A stretch of DNA of 64,000 nt, taken from the NCBI GenBank assembly GCA_004564215.1, contig CP024846.1:372001-436000 (forward strand), in the 5' to 3' direction. This stretch comes from Beijerinckiaceae bacterium. GTDB taxonomy: Bacteria; Pseudomonadota; Alphaproteobacteria; Rhizobiales; Beijerinckiaceae. Below are positions 7,866 to 17,872 of the stretch, piece after piece. A program made the position numbers and the translations under genes. Positions within the stretch are counted from its first letter, which is position 1. Each line of letters starts with the position of its first letter. The notes beneath the pieces are model-generated. The model saw nothing but the letters and a program-made list of their open reading frames with translations. It did not search any database and had not been told where the DNA came from.

Positions 7866-8621
7866 CTACCCCGTGAGAAGCCAGGTCGCGAAGGCGGCGT
7901 TGAAAATTTGCAAAAATGGTTTGCAGATGACGTAAAATAGCATCATTCCACCCGCGATCACGGCCGGCACCGTAATAAAGTAGAGCGGGATCTGCGGGAC
8001 CAATTTAGCGGCAACGCCGACTGCCAAATTGATGATCAAGGCGTAGACGATGAACGGACTGCTGATCCGCAATGAGATCAAAAATGTTTTCGCGAGGCAA
8101 TCGCTGACCTGCACCAGTTCGAACCGAGGGTTGAAAAGGCCTGTTACCGGAATCGCCGTATAGGATTCGCAAAGGCCGCGCAAAACTTCCCAATGCAGAT
8201 TGGTCACGAATAGCAATGTCGTCGCGGTGATCATGATCAGGGATGTGATCGCCGGCAATGGCTCACTCTCTTCAATGGGGACGGCCAGAGCACTTGCCAG
8301 TCCAATCGACATCGCGATGACCCCCGCGAGGGTTTCGAGGGCACCGAAAAATATCCGCCCAAGAAAGCCGATAAACACGCCGATCAGTGTTTCCGACGCG
8401 ATCAGCGTGGTGAGCGACAGGGGATCCAAACCCGACAGGCGTTTGCCGACCTCGAGAGAAAGCAACGGCGCTAAAGCGAGGGTGACGGAAAAGGCAACGA
8501 ACAGGCGGACGTGGACGGGAATGCGCTGGCTGGAAAACCCCGGCATCAACATCAGGCAACCGCCGATCCGGCAAAACAAGATGAATACCGTCAAGACCAG
8601 ATCCGGTCCGATTTCTTTCAA
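7866..8621 (-). CDS. fliR: Flagellar export gate protein FliR
   Basis: 251-residue polytopic protein of the FliR/SctT family, part of the FliP-FliQ-FliR export gate in the inner membrane. The N-terminus has [20 protein letters not shown] then [18 protein letters not shown], matching the family pattern (R-x-G-x-x-x-x-P-x-F, then I-P-x-x-x-R). Five to six helices are evident. ATG overlaps the flhA stop by four bases (ATGA), so translation is probably coupled to flhA. Confidence 0.93.
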   Translation of the reverse strand: MKEIGPDLVLTVFILFCRIGGCLMLMPGFSSQRIPVHVRLFVAFSVTLALAPLLSLEVGKRLSGLDPLSLTTLIASETLIGVFIGFLGRIFFGALETLAGVIAMSIGLASALAVPIEESEPLPAITSLIMITATTLLFVTNLHWEVLRGLCESYTAIPVTGLFNPRFELVQVSDCLAKTFLISLRISSPFIVYALIINLAVGVAAKLVPQIPLYFITVPAVIAGGMMLFYVICKPFLQIFNAAFATWLLTG

Positions 8622-10708
8622 GAGATCGTGCCCAATGATTTGACCTCGATGCCCCTGGCGATTTCAAGATGCGACAAGACGGGCAAGGTCGCAAACAAAC
8701 GCTCGATCACCAACCGCACATAAGGCCGTGCCTCGGGGGTCGCAACAAGTACGAAATGATGCCCTTGATCCATTCGTTCACGAATCGCGGCGGAGGCTTC
8801 TTTCCCGAAGCTCTCGATCTGACCGTGATCGAGATCAAACTCGATGATGTCCCCTTTCCCATCACGCTTCAGACTATTGTGGAAAATCAAATCCCACCGA
8901 TTGCCGAGACGAAGGATCTTGAGGACCTCACCATCCATGAGGTCGCCGCAGATTTGTTGAGCCATCCGCATCCGGACATGTTCCGTCACCTGTTCCGCCC
9001 GCCTGGCATGCGGCGCTATCTCCGCAATCGCCTCCAGGATGAGATGCAAATTGCGGATCGACACCCGCTCCGCAAGCAATAATTTCAACACGGCCTGCAG
9101 ACCCGAATAGGATATTTGCGCCGGACAGATATCGTCGATCAAACGCTTATATTCGGGACCCAAGCGGTCGAATAGTGCGCGCATATCTTTGTAGGATAGG
9201 AGTTGGGCCAGATTGTTGCGAATGACCTCACTTAAATGGGTGAGCAGCACCGACATGTTATCGATCGGATGAAACCCCTCCCGCTTCAGCTGATTTGCGA
9301 AGGCTTCGGCGTACCACGCCGCTTTCATGCCGAATGCCGGCTCGTGAACTTCGTCACCCGGCAAATCCGGCTTCCGACCATCGCCGATAATTACAAGAGA
9401 ATCTCCGATTCGGAGCTCATGCGCACTGACAATCGTGCCGTGGATTTTTATCTGATAAGATTTTGCGGGAATCGAAAGACTGTCCGACAATTTAATGTCG
9501 GGCACCACGAAGCCATATTGCTTGGCGAATTTACGCCGCATTTTGGTAACTCGGACCGAAAGTTCACTGCGTGAAGCCAGTAATTTGGTCGCGAGCTGCT
9601 TGCCCATGCAAAGCTCGATCTCCGCTCCCTTCATCGATTCCTTGACCGACTCGCGCGCCTCCCGTTGCGCTTGGACTTCGGCTTCCGCGGCTATGAGTCC
9701 TTGTCTCTCCCGTTCCTTCGCAAGTTGCCGCGGCACGGCATATCCGAGAAATGCCATGATACCGCCAAGGAACACGAACGGAAACATCGGCAGTCCGGGC
9801 ACGATCGCCAAAATGAACATGAGAAGGGCGGCCACGGACAGAGCCCGCGGATATTTGACCAGTTGGTTGAGTACCGCCTCCTCGGTTGCTCCTCTCGTTC
9901 CACCTTTTGAGACCAGCAGCGCAGCGGACAGCGAGACAATCAACGCCGGGATCTGCGATACGAGGCCATCTCCAACCGACAGCTTGGTGAACACATCCGC
10001 CGCTTGCGCCAGAGGCATATTGTGGCGGGTTGCCCCAATCACAATTCCCCCAAAAATATTGACCGCCAGGATGATGAGCCCCGCGATAGCGTCTCCCCGA
10101 ACGAACTTCGATGCCCCATCCATCGAACCGAAAAAGGCACTTTCCTCCTCGAGTTCGCGGCGCCTGCGTTGCGCTTCCTTATCGTCGATCAACCCGGCGG
10201 AAAGATCGGCGTCTATCGCCATTTGTTTGCCTGGAATCGCATCGAGCGTAAATCTCGCACCGACCTCGGCGATGCGGGTGGCGCCTTTTGTGATCACAAC
10301 AAAGTTTACCGTGATCAGGATCGCAAAGACGATGAGACCGATGACAAAGTCGCCGCTCATGACAAGCTTGGAAAAGCCGCCGATGATATAGCCGGCCGCC
10401 GTCAATCCCTCTGACCCGTTGGACAGAATCAATCTTGTCGTCGCTATGTTCAGGGCCAAGCGCAATAAGGTCGCAACGAGAAGAATGGTCGGGAAGGCAG
10501 AAAAATCCAACGGGCGCTGAATCCACAGCGCAACCATCAGAATGAGGACCGAAAATGCAATCGAAAAGGCGAGGCCGAGGTCGATCAAGAAAGCCGGAAT
10601 CGGCAAAAAGAAGATCGAGAGTATCGCTATGATGCCGGCGGCAAATCCAATGTCCCGAGAGCTCCTGCGTTCGCCTTCGGCAAGGCCCGGCAACAGGGTG
10701 GCAGCCAT
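8618..10708 (-). CDS. flhA: Flagellar biosynthesis protein FlhA
   Basis: 696 residues, normal length. Eight N-terminal membrane helices (about 25-340) with the conserved cytoplasmic loop carrying [20 protein letters not shown] and the following [20 protein letters not shown]. The soluble C-terminal domain (about 350-690) contains [20 protein letters not shown] and ends in a loop docking export chaperones. FlhA forms the nonameric ring of the flagellar type III export gate and uses the proton motive force. Second gene of the fliQ-flhA-fliR run; 157 bp separate it from fliQ, with no recognised gene in that gap. Confidence 0.97.
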   Translation of the reverse strand: MAATLLPGLAEGERRSSRDIGFAAGIIAILSIFFLPIPAFLIDLGLAFSIAFSVLILMVALWIQRPLDFSAFPTILLVATLLRLALNIATTRLILSNGSEGLTAAGYIIGGFSKLVMSGDFVIGLIVFAILITVNFVVITKGATRIAEVGARFTLDAIPGKQMAIDADLSAGLIDDKEAQRRRRELEEESAFFGSMDGASKFVRGDAIAGLIILAVNIFGGIVIGATRHNMPLAQAADVFTKLSVGDGLVSQIPALIVSLSAALLVSKGGTRGATEEAVLNQLVKYPRALSVAALLMFILAIVPGLPMFPFVFLGGIMAFLGYAVPRQLAKERERQGLIAAEAEVQAQREARESVKESMKGAEIELCMGKQLATKLLASRSELSVRVTKMRRKFAKQYGFVVPDIKLSDSLSIPAKSYQIKIHGTIVSAHELRIGDSLVIIGDGRKPDLPGDEVHEPAFGMKAAWYAEAFANQLKREGFHPIDNMSVLLTHLSEVIRNNLAQLLSYKDMRALFDRLGPEYKRLIDDICPAQISYSGLQAVLKLLLAERVSIRNLHLILEAIAEIAPHARRAEQVTEHVRMRMAQQICGDLMDGEVLKILRLGNRWDLIFHNSLKRDGKGDIIEFDLDHGQIESFGKEASAAIRERMDQGHHFVLVATPEARPYVRLVIERLFATLPVLSHLEIARGIEVKSLGTIS

Positions 10709-10865
10709 TCAGTGTCCCTCGCGTGTCACAAGCCCAGCCAGTCTGACCGCTTTAGCTTGCGCGACCATAACGAGGCAGATCGAGGCAGGAAGTGAATGGC
10801 AAAGGAGCGGCGCAAATATATAGGCTGCCACGTCACGGCGACGCGACGCTTATATATTGATTCCC

Positions 10866-11132
10866 CTAATAGCCGTTCTGGATCCGCGAATAGACCCGCT
10901 CCGTGAAGGCATAAATTTGGCCGCCGATGAAAGGCGCTCCAATCATCAAGGCGAGAAGGATGATGACAATCTTCGGTACGAATGTCAGCGTCATTTCTTG
11001 GACCTGAGTCAAAGCCTGCAGCAGAGCGATTACGAGACCAACAATCATCGCGGAGGCGACCGCCGGACCGGAGCCGATGATGATCGTCCAAATTGCCGCG
11101 CGCAAAAGCTCCAGGGCATCAGCTTCATTCAT
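10866..11132 (-). CDS. fliQ: Flagellar export gate protein FliQ
   Basis: 88 residues with two membrane helices (about 15-38 and 50-74), the hairpin architecture of FliQ/SctS. Family features include ALLQALTQVQEMTLTFVPKI near 44-63. Forms the helical FliP5-Q4-R1 export gate; fliP is outside the window. The ATG overlaps the flgD stop (ATGA), so the two are translationally coupled. Confidence 0.93.
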   Translation of the reverse strand: MNEADALELLRAAIWTIIIGSGPAVASAMIVGLVIALLQALTQVQEMTLTFVPKIVIILLALMIGAPFIGGQIYAFTERVYSRIQNGY

Positions 11133-11533
11133 GACGAGCTGACTGTCACGCCGGCACCGAGCGTGATATGCCGTCCGTCGCTCAATGTCGCAACGGCCCC
11201 GCCCCCCGAGGCAATTTCAACGGAGACCACTGTCCCGCTGATCGTTCCGTCTGAAGAGATCAACGTCTTGCCGATCACGGTGCTCGCCTGTGCCGAGAGA
11301 AGCGCCTCGAGCGTCGCATTGGTTTGCACCTGCTGCCCGACGGACGAAAATGAGGCAAGCTGACTCATATATTGGGTTGGATCGGTTGGACTGGTCGGAT
11401 CCTGATTGCGTAGCTCCGCAACGAGAAGCTTCAGGAACTGGTTATAATCGACGGTTGGGGCGGCCGGAGACGAGCTCGTAGCCCCATTCCCGGATGGAAC
11501 ACTTGTTGATGTTGCGACACCGCTGATGGCCAT
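11129..11533 (-). CDS. flgD: Flagellar hook assembly (cap) protein FlgD
   Basis: 134 residues from ATG 11533 (GGAGAAG ten bases upstream); an alternative ATG at 11560 would overlap flbT by four bases. The FlgD signature is clear: DYNQFLKLLVAELRNQDPTS then PTQYMSQLASFSSVGQQVQTN. The C-terminal part is only a short beta region, as in other Rhizobiales FlgD proteins, without the full Ig-like domain of enteric FlgD. It caps the growing hook while FlgE polymerises. Stop overlaps the fliQ start. Confidence 0.93.
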   Translation of the reverse strand: MAISGVATSTSVPSGNGATSSSPAAPTVDYNQFLKLLVAELRNQDPTSPTDPTQYMSQLASFSSVGQQVQTNATLEALLSAQASTVIGKTLISSDGTISGTVVSVEIASGGGAVATLSDGRHITLGAGVTVSSS

Positions 11534-11556
11534 GAAGATGCTTCTCCGCCGTTCGT

Positions 11557-11967
11557 TCAAGCTGCCTGTGTGGGTGAAGCCGTTCGAGCGCCCGCCAATA
11601 TTTCCGCTTCGACGGGAAACAAGGCGCGCGTTGCCTTCAAGGCTTCAAAGATACGATTGGTTTCAACCAGGGTTTTTAGGCAATGCAAACCGGTGACTAG
11701 CGCTTCGTTTTCGGACACTTCGATGGTTGAGCGAATAGATTTTTCAAACATGTCTCGCGCGGCGGCTGAGTCTGTCGGGCTCATCAACATGATCTGAATA
11801 ATAAAATAGAGTTGGCGCAGCGGCGTCGCCGCCTCCTCCACCTTCATGACATGAGCTTCCAGAAGAAAGGTCGCGTCATTGAGAAGTTCGAGCGAGACCT
11901 TTCGATCGCAGCGCAGGACGGCCCCGTTAATATAGATCTTCTCTCCGGCACGAAGCGATATATGCAT
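11557..11967 (-). CDS. flbT: Flagellin post-transcriptional regulator FlbT
   Basis: 136 residues starting MHISLRAGEKIYINGAVLR, the FlbT hallmark, with LELLNDATFLLEAHVMKVEE and ATPLRQLYFIIQIMLMSP following. In Caulobacter and Brucella FlbT acts on flagellin mRNA leaders together with FlaF, linking flagellin synthesis to hook completion. Lies nine bases after flaF on the same strand and directly before flgD. No flagellin gene is in the window. Confidence 0.95.
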   Translation of the reverse strand: MHISLRAGEKIYINGAVLRCDRKVSLELLNDATFLLEAHVMKVEEAATPLRQLYFIIQIMLMSPTDSAAARDMFEKSIRSTIEVSENEALVTGLHCLKTLVETNRIFEALKATRALFPVEAEILAGARTASPTQAA

Positions 11968-11976
11968 CTGATCTGC

Positions 11977-12324
11977 TCACTCCAATCCATCGCGGATCAT
12001 TGTACAAATCTCGATCAAGCCACGGAAATTTTGCGAATGTCCGGAGCTGATTTGAGTGGCTTCCTTAACAATCCAAAGCCCTACCGAAACGAGATCTGCC
12101 CGCAGTACATCGGGCAAGTCATTTTCCGGGTCGACCAGATCCTCGATAAAAACATTCCACAGTTTGGTGAGAAATCCGAGGGCCTCAATTGCCACCGGCG
12201 CTTGCCCACCGGCAGCCTCGGCTTTTCTTAAGAGCTCAATCGCATGGTCCAAGGCGAGACGTTCGCGGTCACGGGAACCCTTAAGATTCTCAGCAAGATG
12301 TTCAGCGTAAGAAAATTGATACAT
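11977..12324 (-). CDS. flaF: Flagellin biosynthesis regulator FlaF
   Basis: 115 residues from ATG 12324 (MYQFSYAEHLAENLKGSRDR), the usual FlaF start; the open frame continues 12 codons upstream to 12360 without support. The middle has EALGFLTKLWNVFIEDLVDP then DLPDVLRADLVSVGLWIVKE, strongly conserved in FlaF. Small helical cytosolic protein, partner and counterpart of FlbT in controlling flagellin production and secretion. It sits 37 bp after flgL and nine bases before flbT. Confidence 0.95.
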   Translation of the reverse strand: MYQFSYAEHLAENLKGSRDRERLALDHAIELLRKAEAAGGQAPVAIEALGFLTKLWNVFIEDLVDPENDLPDVLRADLVSVGLWIVKEATQISSGHSQNFRGLIEICTMIRDGLE

Positions 12325-12361
12325 CTGACCTACCGCAGTGCGGACATTCTCAAAGCACAAC

Positions 12362-13405
12362 TCAAAGATATTTTGCCAGACTCAGCTGGTGAAGCTGCGA
12401 GGTTAATGAATAGGAGCTCTCGATTTGGGTTTGAAGATCGGTCACCCGGGTCGCAACTTCATAGCTGTTGACGCTTTCCAGATTGCCGATCTGGGCTGCC
12501 AGAATGTTCATCTGCAGGTTCATTTGAGTATTGGCATTCTCAACGCTCGCCTGCACAACACCCATGCTCGCCTGCAGGTCGACGAGCTTGGAAATTGCTG
12601 AACTCAAAACAGTCTGGGCGGTGTTCGCCACGGCTTGATAAGCCGCCGGGTTGAGATTTTGGATTCCAAGATCGGCGATCATCGTATAGGCTTGGGCAAG
12701 CTGTTGAAAAGCTGTGTCGTTGGCGCTGATTGATGTCGGGACCGTTCGCACTTCGGAAATTCTATTGGTCAGGGTTTGGTTGGTCGCCGAAGACCAATTG
12801 GCTGGCCAGTTGGCGCCCTGGAACAAGGGCGCAAACTGATTATCAAGAAAATTCTGCATATTGGGGCCGGTGATGGCCGAGATTCCGCTGTTCGACTGCG
12901 ACATTCCGAAGGTCGCTAAAAAACTTGTGTCGACCGCTAGTTTATTGGCCGCCGATGGCCCGAAATAATCGGCGATCGGTTGCGTTCCGGTATTTGTTCC
13001 CGCGAAGATATAATTGCCGTCGAGGGTTGAATTCATACTCGCGATCAAGGCCTTGAGGTCGCTCCGTCCCGCCGACTGGATCGTGTTGGCGTTTGAGGTG
13101 GATCCATTGGCCTGGAGAAGAGCATCCAGCAAATCCTGTGCGGAAGCTTGCAAGCCGCTCAAGATGTTTTGCGTTGTGCTCAGACGTATGGACACAATCT
13201 GGTTGGTTTCGGTGAGCGTCTTGAGCATCGAGTTCTCGGCTTGCAGCGAGACCGTCATGCCTGTGCGATCGCCGAGCGTAAGTCCAATATCCGCATGGTT
13301 GCCGGTGGCGGTTTCCGTCACGCTGGCGGCGAGTTCGGTTTGCATCCGCAAGACGGATTGGCGCAGCGATGAAGAGATCGTTTGGGTGGAAATGTAGGAG
13401 GTCAT
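12362..13405 (-). CDS. flgL: Hook-filament junction protein FlgL
   Basis: 347 residues with a flagellin-like N-terminal helix region (ISTQTISSSLRQSVLRMQTEL) and C-terminal coiled region. Size and the gene order flgK-flgL-flaF support FlgL (HAP3) rather than flagellin. The central D-domain contains NYIFAGTNTGTQPIADYFGP, matching the FSG/FAG-type motif of FlgL. Exported through the flagellar channel with help of the FlgN-type chaperone. Start overlaps the flgK stop by four bases. Confidence 0.9.
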   Translation of the reverse strand: MTSYISTQTISSSLRQSVLRMQTELAASVTETATGNHADIGLTLGDRTGMTVSLQAENSMLKTLTETNQIVSIRLSTTQNILSGLQASAQDLLDALLQANGSTSNANTIQSAGRSDLKALIASMNSTLDGNYIFAGTNTGTQPIADYFGPSAANKLAVDTSFLATFGMSQSNSGISAITGPNMQNFLDNQFAPLFQGANWPANWSSATNQTLTNRISEVRTVPTSISANDTAFQQLAQAYTMIADLGIQNLNPAAYQAVANTAQTVLSSAISKLVDLQASMGVVQASVENANTQMNLQMNILAAQIGNLESVNSYEVATRVTDLQTQIESSYSLTSQLHQLSLAKYL

Positions 13406-14904
13406 GCCGGAAGGCTTCCCAGATCAGCTAAAAGCGTGGCGAACATGCCGTCAATCGTCGTGATCAATTTCGCGGTGGCCGCGTATGCCCGCTCGAGATC
13501 GAGCATTTTTGCCATTTCATCATCCAAATTAACGCCGGTTTCGTTGGACAAGGCGGATGTTGCGGCACTGAGCATTGCGCCTTGATACGTGCTTTGCGCC
13601 GAAACATGAGACCTCTGGCCCTCCAGCCAGCTGACCGAAGCGGATGCGTAAGTACCCAGGCTCGAGGTCGTGGTGATGGCGCCGGCCGGACTGAATGATT
13701 GCGGCGCGGCAAGATTTCCAAGCAGTTGGGAAAGCCGGCTTGTGTAACTCGCATCGCCGCTTGTGTTGTAGGTGTAGGCGGGATTTGTCGGAACCGAAAT
13801 GCCGCCATCGCGGAGGAGAAGGGAATTGCCCCCCTGGGCCGGATCGACATTGGGATTGGCAATGATTTGCCCGGCAAGCCCGGTCGCGCTGACCGGAACC
13901 GAAGTAGCGCCCGCAATCGTGAACATGCCCGGCAAATCGGGACCGCTCCCGATTTGGTCGCTTTCCGCAAAGACGTTGATCAAGGTGGCCGCGATGCCAT
14001 CCAATTGCACCTGGTAGGTGACAGCTATACTATCGCGCAACGTCGCTAGACCCGCGATTTTGCCGGACGCCACAGCCATGGTCGCCGAGGAACCCGTGAC
14101 GGGCACGCCATCGACATAGACCGCATGGCCAACCGTCGCCGCCGAATAGGTGTTTGTGGCAGAAAAAGCCACGCTTCTTGCCGCGCCGCCTTGGAACAAG
14201 GTGACACCGCTGTCCGTATAGATGGACATGTCGTTGTTGGCGCCGCTCGTTGTCGTAATGCCTATCTCATTAGAAAGCTGCTTAAGAATATTGTCGCGCG
14301 TATCCTGTGCGTCGGTCACATCGACGCCGGTTGCGGTTCCATTGACGATCTGCAAGTTTACGCTCTGGAATTGGGCCAGCAGGGAGTTGATCGTTCGAAC
14401 CGAGGAGGACATGCCGGCATCGGCGTCCTCTCGCACACCTTGAACCGTCGCCGAAGCGCTGTTCAATTTATCCGCCAAGGCACCGGCAGCGAATACGGCG
14501 GTGCTCGCGAGCGTCGAATTGCTCGGTGAGGCTTCGTAGGCTTGAAGCGCATTTGTGAAATTGCTCAACAAGGCAGCCGGTGAACTTGCGCTCGACGTTG
14601 TCCCATCGATACTGCTTGAAACGTCGCCGATCGTCTGGTTCAGCGCGTTCAGACCGGCAGTCAGTGCGTCTTGCGTTGCATTGGAAGATGTCGCGCTCAA
14701 CATATTTGCGAAAACGGCCAGGTTTGACGCCCGTGCAACGGAGACGAGCTGCGAGCTCCCTGGCGTGGTGGTGACGTTTGCGATCTTACGCGTATAGATC
14801 GTCGTGGTGCTCGCCCCGGCGATGTTGCGGGACAAGGTGGCGGCTTCCGCCGTCACCGTGTTTAATCCCGACTGTGCAATACGCGCGGCGCTTGAGAGGC
14901 TCAT
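13402..14904 (-). CDS. flgK: Hook-filament junction protein FlgK
   Basis: 500 residues. N-terminal LSSAARIAQSGLNTVTAEAATLSRNIAGAS fits the conserved axial-protein D0 helix, here with Ser-rich substitutions, and the C-terminus has LDDEMAKMLDLERAYAATAK, the typical FlgK ending. The central region is Ser/Thr/Ala-rich beta structure. FlgK (HAP1) forms the first junction ring on the hook tip. Between flgE and flgL as in Rhizobium and Brucella. Coupled to flgL by ATGA overlap. Confidence 0.92.
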   Translation of the reverse strand: MSLSSAARIAQSGLNTVTAEAATLSRNIAGASTTTIYTRKIANVTTTPGSSQLVSVARASNLAVFANMLSATSSNATQDALTAGLNALNQTIGDVSSSIDGTTSSASSPAALLSNFTNALQAYEASPSNSTLASTAVFAAGALADKLNSASATVQGVREDADAGMSSSVRTINSLLAQFQSVNLQIVNGTATGVDVTDAQDTRDNILKQLSNEIGITTTSGANNDMSIYTDSGVTLFQGGAARSVAFSATNTYSAATVGHAVYVDGVPVTGSSATMAVASGKIAGLATLRDSIAVTYQVQLDGIAATLINVFAESDQIGSGPDLPGMFTIAGATSVPVSATGLAGQIIANPNVDPAQGGNSLLLRDGGISVPTNPAYTYNTSGDASYTSRLSQLLGNLAAPQSFSPAGAITTTSSLGTYASASVSWLEGQRSHVSAQSTYQGAMLSAATSALSNETGVNLDDEMAKMLDLERAYAATAKLITTIDGMFATLLADLGSLPA

Positions 14905-14938
14905 GATGCACGACCCTTGAGGTCACGGATGGATAATT

Positions 14939-16153
14939 TTATTTCAGCATATTGTTGAGTTGGCTTAGGAGTTCCGAGCCCGTCTGGAAGACCTTGGTAT
15001 TGGCTTCGTAGCCGCGTTGGGCGACGATCATGTCTGTCAGTTGAGTCGCCAAATCCACCGTCGAAGATTCGAGCCGGAAGGATTTGACGTCTCCCAAACC
15101 GCCGGTCCCCGCAGTCCCGATCGTCAGGCTTCCCGATGCTGAATTCACCTGAAAGGCATCGCCGGGCAAATTCGTAAGATTGTCCGGGCTGATGACATTG
15201 CCGAGGGCAATCTTGTAGGCCGGGACCTCCTTCCCGTTGGCGTAGACGTAGGACAGCGTACCATCCTGCGATATGCTTACACTTTGCACCTGGCTTGGAG
15301 CATTGCCATCCATAGTCGCCGTGGTGACCGTGAAGGCCGACGCCAATTGCGTCATGCTGGAAATATCCAGCGATGCGGTCGTGCCGCCAGGGATCGCCAG
15401 AGAAAGAGCCGGCGGCGAGGGGGGAGCAAGCTGGCCGGTCGTGGGATCGAAGGTGAGCGTCTGCGAAGTCAAGGGCACCGCCGGGGCACTACTGTCATAG
15501 ACCTCGACCTGCCATGTGTTGGTTCCGGTTTTGGAAAAATACGTATCCAAGGTGACCGCATTGCCAAGATAATCATAAGCAACGATCGAGGACTTCTCGG
15601 TATAATTGCTGGTTGAAGGCGCTCCAACCACAGCCGTGGAGTTTGAATTGACGTTGGCGGTGAAGGTTCCGGCCGTCGAGGGTGTCGCGATCAGCGCCGC
15701 CGCATTGACCGTAATCGGCTGCAATCCGGCCAAACTATTGGTAACGCCCCCGGCCCCCGGAGCCAAACTATAGCCCATGAGCGTGTACCCGGCCGTGTTG
15801 ACGAGATTTCCGGATGAGTCCTTGGTAAAGGAACCGGCACGGGTAAGATAGATTGCCCCGTTCGCATTGCTGACGAGAAAAAAACCATTGCCTTGAATGG
15901 CAAGGTCGGTCGCCGATGTCGTGCTGGCGAGGCTTCCCTGTTCCGAGATATTGTAGCGGACCAAGGTGCTGACTCCCCCGGCATTATAGTCACCCGAGGT
16001 GCCGATCGAATCGACGATGTCCTGGAAATGAGTCGAAGCCTGCTTATAGCCGGTGGTGCTCGAATTCGAGATATTTTCTGAAACGGTTGAAAGATGGCTT
16101 GCCTGTGCGGCCATTCCAGACACACTCGCAGTCATCGCGCTAAAGAGGCCCAT
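14939..16153 (-). CDS. flgE: Flagellar hook protein FlgE
   Basis: 404 residues from ATG 16153 with GGAG nine bases upstream; the open frame extends to 16270 but the axial-protein N-terminus begins MGLFSAMTASVSGMAAQASH. Conserved segments include VSENISNSSTTGYKQASTHF (D0/D1 start) and at the C-terminus VDLATQLTDMIVAQRGYEAN then TKVFQTGSELL. The protein polymerises into the hook universal joint. First gene of the minus-strand flagellar block; its promoter should lie in 16154-16350. Confidence 0.95.
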   Translation of the reverse strand: MGLFSAMTASVSGMAAQASHLSTVSENISNSSTTGYKQASTHFQDIVDSIGTSGDYNAGGVSTLVRYNISEQGSLASTTSATDLAIQGNGFFLVSNANGAIYLTRAGSFTKDSSGNLVNTAGYTLMGYSLAPGAGGVTNSLAGLQPITVNAAALIATPSTAGTFTANVNSNSTAVVGAPSTSNYTEKSSIVAYDYLGNAVTLDTYFSKTGTNTWQVEVYDSSAPAVPLTSQTLTFDPTTGQLAPPSPPALSLAIPGGTTASLDISSMTQLASAFTVTTATMDGNAPSQVQSVSISQDGTLSYVYANGKEVPAYKIALGNVISPDNLTNLPGDAFQVNSASGSLTIGTAGTGGLGDVKSFRLESSTVDLATQLTDMIVAQRGYEANTKVFQTGSELLSQLNNMLK

Positions 16154-16350
16154 GGGATTCTCCGGGTTGGCAAGCCGGAGTAAACCGAACAAAGCTTGCT
16201 CGGGCCTTACTTTCGTTTCGCGAATTGGCGAGAAGCAGCCGATGGCAACGCGGCTGGCGTCAGGATTCAACGCGTCCCAACGCTGCCGCCTGGTTCAGCA
16301 TCCGTCTGCAGCAGGATCTGCGAGCGTGAGCGGTCTCGACCGGCATAGCC
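16154..16350. other. Leader region upstream of flgE
   Basis: About 200 bp between flgE and the exported-protein gene, both on the minus strand. It should carry the promoter of the flgE block, but I found no confident sigma or regulator motif by eye. Confidence 0.35.
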
Positions 16351-16848
16351 TCAGGGTGCGCCGGGATCGAATTGGCATTGCGCGCCGCCGCCGGCATTTT
16401 GCTGGATTTCACCTGGATCGATGGCGCAGCTCAGGTGCGAGAGGCTTTCGTAGATCGTTCCCGCCGCTCCGTCGGGCGGTACGCCGATTTCGACCAGGGT
16501 GGCATAGAGTTCGTGGGCTTTGCGTCCCTTGAGGGTCACCGTTTTGCCGGCAAATTTCAAATCGCAGGAACGCCTGGTGATCGCGACATTGCTTTCGCTG
16601 CAAACGACCGAATCCGCGTCCACGGCAATTGTTTTGCCTTTGGCATATTTGAAATCGAGCTTGCCCTCTAAGAGATCACCCATGATCTTTTTCTCATGAC
16701 GGCTCAAAAGCGGGGAGTATTCTGCAACCAGCGAAGCGAAGGCCAAAGGACCATTGCCGGAAACCGCCTGTTTGGCGGACGCGCCGACGGCGAAGGCGAG
16801 TTGGCTTGCCAAAAGCGACGAAATCAGAAGATAGGTTTTCTGCGTCAT
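16351..16848 (-). CDS. Exported hypothetical protein
   Basis: 165 residues from ATG 16848, which has GGGAGGCG upstream; the frame extends to 16983 but the internal start gives a clean signal peptide (MTQKTYLLISSLLASQLAFA, cleavage near AFAVGASA). The mature part has four cysteines: two in DSVVCSESNVAITRRSCDLK and two near the C-terminus, suggesting two disulfides in the periplasm. No family recognised. It precedes flgE on the same strand, but the spacing and gene type do not force a flagellar role. Confidence 0.6.
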   Translation of the reverse strand: MTQKTYLLISSLLASQLAFAVGASAKQAVSGNGPLAFASLVAEYSPLLSRHEKKIMGDLLEGKLDFKYAKGKTIAVDADSVVCSESNVAITRRSCDLKFAGKTVTLKGRKAHELYATLVEIGVPPDGAAGTIYESLSHLSCAIDPGEIQQNAGGGAQCQFDPGAP

Positions 16849-17096
16849 GGTCGCCTCCCAAAATTCATTGAAGATAAGGTTTCGTCCAATTAAACTAAAA
16901 TAGAACAATGTGAGTATTATCGACATAACATAAACAGAAAGTCGTTGCCGATTTGTATTTTCTGCCTGCGTCCCTTGGTTCAATTCTTGAAAGTCGCGAG
17001 CAACAAGCCGGCTTTGACCATGGCCGTGTTAAACCGCAACCGCGACGCCGCACCGCCGAGGGTTAAAACCCTCCGCGGGGGCGATGCCAACGGAGC

Positions 17097-17450
17097 CTAA
17101 CTCTTGCTCCGAGTCTCCTTGGGTTGCTGGACCGAGCGGGTCACCTCTTCGACGGCTGCGGCGAGCAGTTCCTCCATCTTCCGGCGGATCTGATGGTCCG
17201 ATTGCTGGACCCCGGCCTTGTCGAAATCGGCGCGAACCGTTCTAAAGATCGCTTCATCGCCATCGGCTTTGATGTCAGCGGCAACCAGCGCGCCGGCATA
17301 GTCCTCTGCCGCGGGTCCGGACTTCCCAAGTTTTTCGGCGGCCCACAGGCCCAGATATTTGTCGCGGCGTGCTTTTGCCTTGAATTTCAGTTCTTCGTCA
17401 TGGGCGAGTTTCGCCTCGAAGGCGTGCTCGCGCTCGTCGAAAGTGGTCAT
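17097..17450 (-). CDS. F1-ATPase inhibitor zeta-type subunit (DUF1476)
   Basis: 117 residues from ATG 17450 (GGGGAG upstream), starting MTTFDEREHAFEAKLAHDEE, the signature of DUF1476. In Paracoccus this family is the zeta subunit: its N-terminal segment enters F1 and blocks ATP hydrolysis without stopping synthesis. The rest is a helical bundle (KFKAKARRDKYLGLWAAEKL; IRRKMEELLAAAVEEV). Slightly longer than the usual ~105 residues. It is divergent from purC, the common neighbourhood in Rhizobiales. Confidence 0.9.
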   Translation of the reverse strand: MTTFDEREHAFEAKLAHDEELKFKAKARRDKYLGLWAAEKLGKSGPAAEDYAGALVAADIKADGDEAIFRTVRADFDKAGVQQSDHQIRRKMEELLAAAVEEVTRSVQQPKETRSKS

Positions 17451-17872
17451 ACTCACTCCCCATTGGAGTTGTTGCGGTCCCGCCCTCAAGCGGAGCGGCG
17501 CATAATAGCGATGTTTCCTGAAAGCGCCATGCTGGGGCAAGGCAACGTTGAAGCTCAATTTCCTTACTATATTCGGCTACGAATCTCTGCTACAGACAGG
17601 CGCCCGTCATGAGGAGGACCGATCTCTAGGAATTCCGGTGTGTTAGCTTGGCATTGTATGAAAATCCGCTTTCGGATAGGTTGGGTTCGGCCGGCTTGCT
17701 CCGCAATGGGAAAGAGCTGGGACCCACCTCGATACCGCGGCGACAAATAAGCGCATAGCCTACGCCTTCCATCCCCGCGACACGCAGCCCAGAGGCGTTC
17801 CGGATGCAGGACCTAGGACGTTCAAAGGAGCCACGGCCACCCATGGATCATCTCAAGCCACGGTTAATCCCA
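17451..17872. other. Divergent intergenic region between the zeta gene and purC
   Basis: About 420 bp that must hold promoters for both divergent transcripts. Short frames (for example 17626-17844 minus) look non-coding. I saw no recognisable riboswitch, purine operator or terminator. Confidence 0.4.

Noticed and set aside
17059..17074. GAGGGTT-AA-AACCCTC inverted repeat downstream of the zeta gene
   Set aside because: Loop of two bases is too short for a terminator hairpin and no operator family is known to me.
17626..17844. 72-codon minus-strand frame upstream of purC
   Set aside because: No ribosome site and unnatural composition; it lies across the expected purC promoter.
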